Shown here in pieces: positions 30,293 to 38,353 of a stretch of 64,000 nt of DNA. The DNA comes from Prorocentrum cordatum (Eukaryota > Sar > Dinophyceae > Prorocentrales > Prorocentraceae). The notes beneath the pieces were generated by a model that was not told the origin of the DNA, did no database searches, and saw nothing but the letters and a program-made list of their open reading frames with translations. The position numbers and the translations under genes are program-made. How positions within the stretch are numbered: position 1 is the first letter of the stretch; every line of letters starts with the position of its first letter. The stretch spans positions 449,916 through 513,915 of the forward strand of contig CAUYUJ010004991.1 in NCBI GenBank assembly GCA_963575745.1, written 5' to 3'.

Positions 30293-33200
30293 CTCCTGGC
30301 CCCGGGCACCACCCACCCTTCTCTCCCCCTTCCCTTCCCTCCCTCTCCTGCCCCCGCCCTCTCCCCTTCCCGTCCCGCCCCTCCCTCCTCCTCCTGCCCC
30401 TCCCCTCCCCCTCCCTCCCCGCCCCTCCTCTTGGGTGGTGCCCGGCCTCGTGGCGAGGCGAATGTCGCGTCCGCATTGGGCGCACGGACGTCTAAGGTGC
30501 GGATCCTGTCGGTGAACGTCACGGTCCTGACCCGCGAAAGGGCCGCCGCTGTCCTTGACAGGGCCGACGAGTGGGGGTGCCACGTTGTGGCCCTCCAGGA
30601 GACGCGCCACTCGGACTCGCGCTACGGGTTCCGGTGGTGCCCACCGTACTTCCAGGCTCGGGGGTGGCGGGTCCAGTGGTCGGCGGTCCCCCCGCCGGCT
30701 GGCAGTCAGGGTCCCAGGAATCCTCGCGGCACGATCCGGCGCGGAAATCCCAGCGGTCTCCACCCTCGCCCGCGGCAGGGAGGCACGGCTATTTTATGGC
30801 GGCCGGCTATGGGAAAAGGTACGCCCGTGTCGAGCCCTGACGATTGGCGTCGCTGCCACCGCCGCTTCGATGGCTGGGCGATGTCGTCTGTGTATGGGCC
30901 CGTCGGCCACGAAGATTCGGTCTGGTTTGCGGGATCGTTAGATGCTTTGTCCAGCGTGGCCGGCCCCCTCCCTGGGATTGTGGTGGGTGATTTCAATTGG
31001 AAGGCGGGGTATAATGATCTCGCCGAGGCGCCGTGGGCGGTCGCGAACTCTCCCCCGACCACGACTGCCCTCACTTCCCCCTCTCGCCTCGTCGGCCTTA
31101 GCTGCTCGGCGGAGGTGGCGGACGCGGCCCCCCTGCCGGCCGTCCCTCACCATTTCGGGGTGGTGTACGACGTCGACCTCCCTCCCCCCCCGCCAGTGCA
31201 GGCGCGCCGCCTCCGGCGGGCGGCCCGCTACGAGTGGGTCCGCGCGCCCTCGCGGGACGAGGCGGGGCTGTTGGCCGCGGCGGCCAACGATTGGGGGGGC
31301 CCCCAGCATAGCTCCGCCCCCCCCCGCTTTTCCGATTGGGCAACCGAGGCCTTGGCGCGGTGGCACCAGCGCGCTGAGGCAGCGTTGACGGCGGCCGCCG
31401 CCCTAGGCGTGGCCACCGTCGCCCGGGCGGCCGAGCGACCGAAGGGCGTTTCGACCGAGACGCGGCCCGTGGCCCCTAGTGGCCCCACGCGGGGCGAGGC
31501 TACGATCCGCGAGCGGCGCCTGCTCCGGTTCCACAGGCTGGTCGTGGCGGCCGGGAGAGCGAACTCTGCGGGCACCGAGGCGCCCTTGCCGCCCCTGGTC
31601 GCTCGCAAGTGGGGCTTCGCCTGCCAGGATGGGTTGGTCCAGGGGTTCCCCCCGACCCTCGGTGAGGCGGCTCAGGCTCTGTCCCGGGCGCTTATGGCGG
31701 AAGCTAAGGTCACCCAGGACCGCGCCCTGAAGACGTGGCGGTCTCAGTTTCGCAAGTGGGGCGCCCGCACGGCGGCCGCGGCCGCCCAGACGATGCGGGA
31801 GCCCGCTCCTGCCCCAGTCTTCTCGGCTGAGGATATGCGGCGGGAGTGGGAGCCGTGGTGGGTCCCCGACCCTGGAGGTCCCCCCCTTGACTGGGTCGCC
31901 GTTGCTCGCGAGTGGGGCGTCCCCGAGGTCCCTGCTGACCCCGCTTGGCGCCCTCCCTCTTTCGAGGCTTTCCAGAGGGCCCTCCGGGACTCCCAAGGCG
32001 CGGCCGGGCTCGACGGGTGGGAGGCGGCCGAGCTGCAGGGCCTCTCTGAGCATTGCCCCGGCCTTCTCCGCGAGCTTTGGACCATCCTCGCTGCCACGGT
32101 GGAAGGGGACGCTGGCCCGTGGCCCGACGAACGGCTGCGGGTTTTCGGGGCGTTGCGGGTGGTCGGCATTCCGAAGCGCGGGTCTGACGACGCCCGGCCG
32201 ATCGCGATCGGGCCTGTCTGGATGCGAGCGTGGGGCCGCTGCCTCCTCGACGCACTCCCCCCGCCCCCTGCCGAGGCGTTCGGGGAGCGTGGCGCCGTGG
32301 CCTCCGTGGCTGACTGGGCGGCCGCGCCCGGCAGCGCGGGAGCTGAGGTGGACCTGAGCCGGGCCTACGACTCGGTGGACCACGGCGTGGCCGGCGCCGC
32401 CCTCAGCTACCAAGGAACGCCGCCGCCTGTGGTGGCAGCTCTCGAGGCGGTTTGGCGGGCTCCCAGGTACTGCTCGGTGGCCGGCGACCTCGCGGATGCC
32501 CTGCATCCTACGCGGGGCCTGCCGCCAGGTGACCCCCCCTCGGGCCGGACCCTCAGCGTCGTGCTTCGACCCTGGCACAACGCGGTCCGCTCGGTTCCTA
32601 GGACCCGCGGGTGGTCCTACGTGGACGACCGATCCCTTAAGGCCGCTGCGGCGGTCGACCGGGACCGGGCCCTTGCGATCATGGCGGAAATTGATCGGCG
32701 GCTGGGTTTTTCTGAAAATATCGGAAAACGGCAAGTGTGGTCGGGCACCCAGAGCGCCGAGCACTTAGGGGTTCGGGCTGCTGTGGGCGACGGCGCGGTC
32801 TGGCCTCAGCTGCCAGAGCCGCGCGACGGGTGGGATCTGATCCGCGCCCAGGTGCGCCGGCTCCGCACGGTCCCCGGTGGGCAACGGATCCGGGAGCTGG
32901 CGGCCTTAATGTGCGTCGCCCCTAAGCACAGATGGTCGGCCCCTTTCTGCGCGATCCCGCCGTCTGATCTGATCGCGCTCACGCTCAGGTCTGTGGTCCG
33001 CACCCGCTGCACGTGGTGGTGCGCTCGGCGATGGTACGCCGAACGGGTCTCGCTGCACCCGATTTTCGGCACTGCGTGCGCCGTTCTGAAGGCTGCTCGG
33101 GGGGTTCCCGCGTCGCGGCTGTTGTCGGTGGCGCTCTCGGAGCACTCCGGGGTCCTCGGGTTGCGCCCGGTCTCGGCCAGGCCGCTCCCTGAGGGCGTGT

Positions 33201-34036
33201 GGCTGCTCCCAGCTCCGGGGCTCGACCCTAGGGCTGCGGCGGCGGTCACTGCCGCTGCTGCCGACGACAGCCGCGAAGCTCGAACCCAGACTCCCGAGGG
33301 CCGCCCCCGCCCCCCCCGGGGGGCTTTCGACGCCTCGTCCGATCGCGGGCAGCACGTGCTCCGGGAGTGCGCCCGGGCGGTGCTCCTTCGCCCACGGGGA
33401 GCTCCTGGGCCCGCGCGCCACGACGAGGACGGTATCGGGGAGATCGATTTGGCTGCTCAGAGCGCGCCGCCCTGGGCCCAGTTCCGGCGGTCGTTGGGGC
33501 GATTCGAGGCGACGTTGCTCTCGGTGTGGCGTGGCGGGGCGGTGAGCGCGCCTACCCGCAGGCGTGGCTCTGCCTCTCAGGGCGGCGCGTGCGCCTGCCC
33601 CTTCGGATGCGGGCACGCCCTGGCCTCGGCTCGGCACTTCTGGGTCGAGTGCCCGCGTTTTGCCGGACGTCGCCTCGAGCTTGGGAAGGAGCTGCGGGTC
33701 GCGCCTGCCTGGTGGGGTGCCCAGCCCAGGGTCACCTCGAAGTCGGGGTGGATCACTAAGGTTGCTGGCGGCTCGGTTCGGCGCCGGGCTGAGCTGCAGG
33801 TGATGGCGTGCCGCCTCGGCATTGCCATTCTGCAGGCGCTTGCTGGCCTCTGCGGGGCCGGCCGCGGCGGCGGGTGGGCTTTCGGGGACGCTGTCCATTC
33901 GCCGAGAGCTTTCCGGGGCCTCCCCCCCCTCCCCTCCCTGCCCCCCTCGGCGGGCGGCGGCGCGGCGGGCGGCGGGACGAGCGACGCCGACGCTGACGAC
34001 CTCCCCCCTCTTCCTCCTGGTGGTGGTGGTGGTTGA
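30293..34036 (+). CDS. LINE ORF2, APE endonuclease plus reverse transcriptase
   Basis: Open for 1247 codons after the ORF1 TGA; residue numbers here count from 30,431. The frame begins with a Pro/Ser-rich stretch, then an AP-type endonuclease: ILSVNVTVLT (~25), the catalytic-Glu motif ALQETR (~53-58), GGTAILWR, IVVGDFNW (G186-N189), and a degraded terminal motif VPHHFGVVYDV where SDH is usual. The reverse transcriptase has RPIAIG, motif A VDLSRAYDS (D641), motif B TRGLPPGDPPS, motif C SYVDD (Y730-D733), GFSENIGK and a following AEHLG. A CCHC knuckle C1056-x3-C1060-x8-H1069-x4-C1074 lies near the end. No RNase H is seen. There is no ATG before the endonuclease motifs: the first Met (RPAMGKG) falls inside the domain. 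Expression would need TGA read-through, re-initiation at a non-ATG codon, or an ancestral sense codon at the TGA. ORF2 nicks target DNA and copies the RNA at the nick. Confidence 0.9.
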   Translation, partial: LLAPGTTHPSLPLPFPPSPAPALSPSRPAPPSSSCPSPPPPSPPLLLGGARPRGEANVASALGARTSKVRILSVNVTVLTRERAAAVLDRADEWGCHVVALQETRHSDSRYGFRWCPPYFQARGWRVQWSAVPPPAGSQGPRNPRGTIRRGNPSGLHPRPRQGGTAILWRPAMGKGTPVSSPDDWRRCHRRFDGWAMSSVYGPVGHEDSVWFAGSLDALSSVAGPLPGIVVGDFNWKAGYNDLAEAPWAVANSPPTTTALTSPSRLVGLSCSAEVADAAPLPAVPHHFGVVYDVDLPPPPPVQARRLRRAARYEWVRAPSRDEAGLLAAAANDWGGPQHSSAPPRFSDWATEALARWHQRAEAALTAAAALGVATVARAAERPKGVSTETRPVAPSGPTRGEATIRERRLLRFHRLVVAAGRANSAGTEAPLPPLVARKWGFACQDGLVQGFPPTLGEAAQALSRALMAEAKVTQDRALKTWRSQFRKWGARTAAAAAQTMREPAPAPVFSAEDMRREWEPWWVPDPGGPPLDWVAVAREWGVPEVPADPAWRPPSFEAFQRALRDSQGAAGLDGWEAAELQGLSEHCPGLLRELWTILAATVEGDAGPWPDERLRVFGALRVVGIPKRGSDDARPIAIGPVWMRAWGRCLLDALPPPPAEAFGERGAVASVADWAAAPGSAGAEVDLSRAYDSVDHGVAGAALSYQGTPPPVVAALEAVWRAPRYCSVAGDLADALHPTRGLPPGDPPSGRTLSVVLRPWHNAVRSVPRTRGWSYVDDRSLKAAAAVDRDRALAIMAEIDRRLGFSENIGKRQVWSGTQSAEHLGVRAAVGDGAVWPQLPEPRDGWDLIRAQVRRLRTVPGGQRIRELAALMCVAPKHRWSAPFCAIPPSDLIALTLRSVVRTRCTWWCARRWYAERVSLHPIFGTACAVLKAARGVPASRLLSVALSEHSGVLGLRPVSARPLPEGVWLLPAPGLDPRAAAAVTAAAADDSREARTQTPEGRPRPPRGAFDASSDRGQHVLRECARAVLLRPRGAPGPARHDEDGIGEIDLAAQSAPPWAQFRRSLGRFEATLLSVWRGGAVSAPTRRRGSASQGGACACPFGCGHALASARHFWVECPRFAGRRLELGKELRVAPAWWGAQPRVTSKSGWITKVAGGSVRRRAELQVMACRLGIAILQALAGLCGAGRGGGWAFGDAVHSPRAFRGLPPLPSLPPSAGGGAAGGGTSDADADDLPPLPPGGGGG

Positions 34037-34238
34037 GGTGTCGGTTGCTGCCGAAGTGGCTCGCTCCGGTCGTCACATGACGTCATTCCCGCTTCGCGCC
34101 CGGGCCCCCCCGGCCCGGGGGCGTCATAATTCCGCTTAGCGCCCGGGCCCCTCGGCTCGGGGGCTTTTCAAGATGTTTCACAGCGCTTCGCGCTGGCCCC
34201 AGCAGCCAGGGCAAAGGCACCCTGCTGCTGTCATTTTT
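34037..34238 (+). other. presumed LINE 3' UTR
   Basis: GC-rich sequence after the ORF2 stop. It contains two similar blocks, CGCTTCGCGCCCGGGCCCCC and CGCTTAGCGCCCGGGCCCCT, each followed by a CGGG(C)G(G)GGC complement able to pair with it as a short hairpin (34,088-34,168). Confidence 0.5.
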
Positions 34239-34316
34239 GAGGAGGAGGAGGAGGAGGAGGAGGAGGAGGAGGAGGAGGAGGAGGGAGGAGGAGGAGGAGG
34301 AGGAGGAGGAGGAGGA
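34239..34316. repeat. (GGA)n tract after the LINE
   Basis: About 78 bases of GGA following TCATTTTT. Confidence 0.97.
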
Positions 34317-34690
34317 TGTTCTGTCAAAGCGCCGACCACAGCCGCCCCAACATGGTGGAGATCCACCTATGTTTGCGCCAGCGCCCACGTGCGCGCGAGA
34401 GTAACCTCTTGACGTTGGCGCTGCCCGCAGAGGCGAGGGCGGGGAGCGCGAAACTCTCGGGCCCGAGATCTGGCCGAAGTCGATGCGCTTCACCGAAAAG
34501 GCAACCACGTCATCGCCAGTTTGATTGGAGTCGACCAGCGCCCGCATTTATCATCGAGGCTGGCTGGCGGGCGTTCCTTGCGGCGAGGGCCCGCTCCTGC
34601 GTTCCCTTCTCTCGTTCCCCTCCTCCTCACCCTCATGAGGGGGAGGATGACCCGGGGATGACTAAGGACTAAGGTTCAACACTAGTGCGT
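34317..34690. other. unassigned spacer
   Basis: Contains the diverged copy of the LINE 5' flank (34,412-34,444). A related word (CTCGACGTCGGTGTTGC) occurs at 48,088. No gene seen. Confidence 0.4.
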
Positions 34691-35100
34691 TGACGAGGAG
34701 GAGGAGGAGGATGAGGAGGAGAAGGAAAAGGAAGAAGAGAGAGGCGGCGACGACGACGACGACGTGCTCGTCGATGTCCTCCTCCTCCTCCTCCTCCTGG
34801 TCGCCCCCCCCTCCTTTCAGTCGTCCTAGTGCTGCTGCTCCTCCTCCGTCCTCCTCCTTCTCGTCGTCGTCGTCCTCCTCCTCCTCCGTCTCGCCATCCT
34901 CATTGTCCTCCTGCTCCCGCTGCCGTCTTGGGTATGCTTTCCTCGGGACAGCCTGAGCGCAGGGCGCAATGTGCGGCGACCGTGGGAAGCGGGCGCCGCG
35001 GACCAGCAGGCAAGCCGGCCGGAGAGGCGCGTCCCGCTGACGGGGTGCACACCTCGGAGACCCAGGCCGATCCGTCGGGTTCTCTCGGATACCCTCGGAC
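34690..35100. repeat. GGA and CCT tracts with spacer
   Basis: GGA/GAC runs at 34,694-34,765, CCT/GTC runs at 34,770-34,925, then mixed spacer. Both purine-rich and pyrimidine-rich segments lie on the same strand in succession. Confidence 0.9.
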
Positions 35101-35732
35101 CCACACCGCCGAGAGCGCGGACCTTGCCGAAACGAATTCGTGAACAACGGAGTCCGACGTGCTCCCGCACATCTCAGGATCTCGGTGTTCCACTGTGCCA
35201 CGCTTCGTATTCCGATGCGTTCCTATGTCTCCCCATATGTTCCCATGTGTTCATGTGCTCTCCTTCTCCTTCTCCTTCAGCTCGTCCTCGTCGTCGTCGT
35301 CCTCCTCCTCCTCCACCTCCTCCTCCTCCCTCTCCTTGCTCCTCCTCGCTCCTCCTCCTCTTCCTCCCCTTTGTCCTCCTTCTCCTCCTCCTCCTCCTCC
35401 TCCTCCTCCGTCCTTCTATTTCGTCAATCTCCTCCTCCTCCTCCTCCTCCTCTTCCTTTCTCCTCCTCCTCCTGCTTGTCTCCCCCCTCCTCTTCCTCTC
35501 TTTCCCTCATCTTGCCGCCGTCGTCGGCCTCCTCGTTCTCCACTTACTGCTCCCGCTGCTGCTGCTCCTGCTGCTCTTCCTCTTAATCCTCATCCTCTAC
35601 GAGTACCTTCAATCATCGTCCGCTGGAACTCTTCAGAGGTATGTTCTGACCAGAACATTCTGGCGTATCCAGACGCGGCGCCGAGGAGCCCCCAGGGAGC
35701 CCCCCACGAAAAAAAAACTCGATCCTCGAAGT
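35101..35732. repeat. CCT/CTT pyrimidine tract and spacer
   Basis: 35,260-35,590 is almost all pyrimidine. A ~140 bp mixed spacer follows to the DTD exon 4 frame end. Confidence 0.9.
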
Positions 35733-36101
35733 TCACTCCTCAAACCTCCTCCTCCCTTCTCCTCCTCCTCCTCCTCCTACTCCCCCTCCTCGTCGACGAC
35801 GACGAGGACAACGACGAGGAGGGCGAGGAAGAGGACGAGCAGGATTAATTACATGTTGCGGAGTGCGAAGGATAGGATGACGACGACGACGACGAGTACG
35901 ACGAGCACGAGAACGACGACGAAGAGGAGGTGGATGAAGAAGGGAAAGAGGACGACGACGACGACGACGACGACGACGATCGCGACGACGTCGGCCTCCT
36001 GCGGGGCTGGGTGCGGCGGCGCCGGCCGTGGGAGCTGGCGCCAGCGCGGGCGGCCCAGCCACGAGCTCCACGGTGACGGGCCCGTCGTTCCGCAGGTCCA
36101 C
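35733..36101 (-). CDS. DTD1: D-aminoacyl-tRNA deacylase (DTD), exon 4
   Basis: Starts at 36,101 right after acceptor ...CCCCCGAG|GTG. It encodes VDLRNDGPVTVELVAGPP; RNDGPVT is the second conserved DTD motif (NxGPVT), which in the family lines the D-amino-acid pocket and enforces chirality. Phase 0 joins MQ of exon 3 to give MQVDLRNDGPV, as in family members (MQV-x-x-x-NDGPV). On the minus strand a long TCC tract (36,390-36,130) lies just upstream and would serve as polypyrimidine tract. The conserved core ends near 36,045. Beyond it the frame is Pro/Ala- then Arg-rich, stopping at 35,735-35,733; that tail could be a real C-terminal extension, as in animal DTD1, or there could be another donor and exon further left. 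The 3' limit is therefore uncertain. Confidence 0.8.
   Translation of the reverse strand: MDLRNDGPVTVELVAGPPALAPAPTAGAAAPSPAGGRRRRDRRRRRRRRRPLSLLHPPPLRRRSRARRTRRRRRHPILRTPQHVINPARPLPRPPRRCPRRRRRGGGVGGGGGGEGRRRFEE
35760..35995. repeat. CCT and GAC/GAG tracts
   Basis: CCT run (35,740-35,790) then GAC/GAG-rich sequence to ~35,990, overlapping the low-complexity tail of the exon 4 frame. Confidence 0.9.
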
Positions 36102-36119
36102 CTCGGGGGTGAGAAGTGC

Positions 36120-36392
36120 GGCCCTGGAGCAGGAGGAATAGGAGGAGGAGGAAAAGGAGGGGGAGAAGGAGGAGGAGGATGAGGAGGGAGGGGGAGGAGG
36201 ACGACGAAGAGGAGGGAGGAGGAGGAGGAGAGGAGGAGGAGGAGGGAGGAGGAGGAGGAGGGAGGAGGAGGAGGAGGAGGAGGAGGAGGAGGAGGAGGAG
36301 GGAGGGAGGAGGAGGGAGGAGGGAGGAGGAGGAGGAGGAGGAGGAGGAGGAGGAGGAGGAGGAGGAGGAGGAGGAGGAGGAGGAGGAGGATT
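36120..36392. repeat. (GGA)n tract inside DTD intron 3
   Basis: About 270 bases of GGA with GGGA interruptions; pyrimidine-rich on the coding strand and close to the exon 4 acceptor. Confidence 0.97.
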
Positions 36393-36559
36393 TTTACCGC
36401 TGCGCTGCTCTCCACGACTTCTCGCGGTGTGCCTGGCCTCTGGGGGGCAAGGTGGCCGTCGAGCACGGTCCTTCAAAGACGCTGGCACGGGCGAGCATAC
36501 ATGCCAACGTGCCGACGGTCACGGGCCACGCCCGCGGAGACTGGACCAGACAGCGGCAT

Positions 36560-38260
36560 CAAATATGATTTAAGAGACGCCCTACGCTTTGTGCATCCGC
36601 GTCAAGCCAGACGTCTCCCAGCTTGGGGTGCTGAAACGCAGGTCCTGTCCCAATAATACTTCGAGCTCCTCACGTTGTGCGGCTTACCTGGGTAACTTTG
36701 CTCAGGTGCCGCACATGATTTCCGGTAGAGACTGCCTTGCAACGAGCGCAAGCGTAAACAATGCCACCACCCGAGCAAGACAACACAATGCCACGGTGCT
36801 CAAGACCTTCGAGGGTGTCGGTCTGGAGCCGATGCTTCTTGTTTCAACCTGAACTGTTGCGGGGCCACACCCCGCGACAGACAGAGAGGCAGCTATTACA
36901 CAGCCAACAATCTCCTACCTTCTTCCAGAGGTGAGAAGCCTTGAAAGGAGCTCGGGGCGGAACAGCCATCTCCCGCGTAGCTCCAGAGAGGTCGCAAGCT
37001 GGCTAGATAGGAAGCACACGCGCGGCCAAAACAAACACCCTCCTCGCGATGGCGAGGCATCTGTCCAGCCACTCTCTTTGCTCGGGGCTCGGCTTCTCGT
37101 GCGCCAGGGCTACAAGCTTGTCATAATGGTCAGCTAGATCATTTGCTATCTTACTGAAACGAAGAGATTCATCCTCCGCCGCTTGCTCCTCAGTGAGGCG
37201 GCCCTTCACTTTGTGGATGGCCCCCGTCTGGCAATTTGAGATCCCAATAAACATACCCGCGTGCGTTCGCTTGAAAGAATGGTGTTCCTCTCTAGGCACG
37301 GCCCACAAACTAGCACCATTCTGACAGTCTCTGAAACCTTGGGCGGGGGCATCAGCATTCTGGCAGGCAGCAGTGCAGGCAGCACACTCTCCAACCTAGG
37401 CCGTCTGGGGGATAGCCAGAGTCAGACTCCGAGACGTAACTCCAACCCGTCCTCGACAATTCCTTAATGACCGAGCGTATGCCCGAACCGTCCATACACG
37501 TATTTTCCGAGACGCGGTAGGTATCTTTTTTTCAGGCTGGTAAGGGTGCTGGCTTATAGGCTCCTTGACTGAGGGGGTTGGGAAGACGTCGCCAAGGTGT
37601 GACAACAACCCCACTGTGTACAAACCCTTCTCAACCTCCGTCAACATATGGCACGCCACCGGCTTAAACACAAACTCATATCCGAGAATCTCGTCACGGA
37701 GCTTGCTCGCAAGATAATGTGTACAACGCCAGAGCCTATGAAATATGGTGCCCTGCTCGATGCCGCACAACGGGCAAAGCAAGTCGGGCAGGAGGTCGCC
37801 GTGCGCCTCGGCACGCGTCTTGGTCCAGGGCGCCTGACAGACAGGGCCACGAATGGCCCCTTTTTCCGAACGGGGTGAACTTCAAAGAACTCATGGCAGC
37901 GAGGGCCACATCAAAGCAAACTCTGCAATCGAGACCTGGGGACCACCCATCTCTATCCAGATTATTGAGCACCGCGGAACGAAGGAGGCGCTTGAGGAGG
38001 GCGGTGGACACCAAGGTGAGGGAGACTTCCACACCCGTGTCGTCCACACCCGCCATCTTCCACCCAAGACGCTCCACCGACAGACGAAGGGGCCCCGCTG
38101 GCCCGCGGATCTTCCTCCTCGGAGGGGGAGGCCCAGAGAAACCCACAACCCAGGCACTGCTGAGCTCAGCCAACGTGAAGCCGAAGTCGTAAGACCCATC
38201 AGGGCTGGTCCAAACTTTCTTGGATGATCTCAAAATAGGGGCAACAGCAGCATACTATGT
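36560..38260 (-). pseudogene. decayed LINE 3' half: zinc knuckle, RNase H, CxxC
   Basis: Minus strand, inside DTD intron 3. From 38,233 down: a frame with WTSPDGSYDFGF and GPAGPLRLSVERLGWKM; then a zf-RVT-type knuckle CPLCGIEQGTIFHRLWRC (~37,725-37,780) after a frame change. An RNase H domain follows: MDGSG (first Asp, ~37,490), RTGWSYVSESDSG, then after a frame change AECAAC (Glu, ~37,385), FRDCQN (Asp, ~37,330), VKGRLTEEQAAED and IANDLADHYDK (last Asp, ~37,140). The four acidic positions are kept though the first motif reads MDGS. A CxxC tail, YACARCKAVSTG, is at ~36,740. At least three frame changes make it inactive. The reverse transcriptase proper is missing or unrecognisable at the 38.2 kb end, where it abuts a LINE of opposite orientation. 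Confidence 0.75.
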
Positions 38261-38353
38261 TGGGTCGGCGGCGAACAACAAAGCTGCGGTGAGGGATCTG
38301 CCAACTGAGGGCTGCAAGAACCGTCCCAACGCGCGCCTGAGCGTGAAAAACTC

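Larger units (their letters stand above)
29423..34240 (+). mobile_element. LINE-type retrotransposon, near-complete
   Basis: The body carries ORF1 (zinc-finger protein) and ORF2 (endonuclease, reverse transcriptase, zinc knuckle) in one reading frame with one TGA between. A 5' GGA tract (29,458-29,612) lies within ORF1 and another GGA tract (34,239-34,316) follows the presumed 3' end (TGCTGCTGTCATTTTT). No poly-A tail is seen, so the second GGA tract may be the element's tail or the target. The sequence before the element (GACGTCGGTGCTGCC, GGGGCGAGGGCGGGG, 29,383-29,417) has a diverged counterpart after it (GACGTTGGCGCTGCC, AGGCGAGGGCGGGG, 34,412-34,444), and the word TGCGTTGACGAGGAGGAGG occurs at 29,450 and 34,687. 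Flank similarity may reflect insertion into a pre-existing repeat. Confidence 0.8.
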
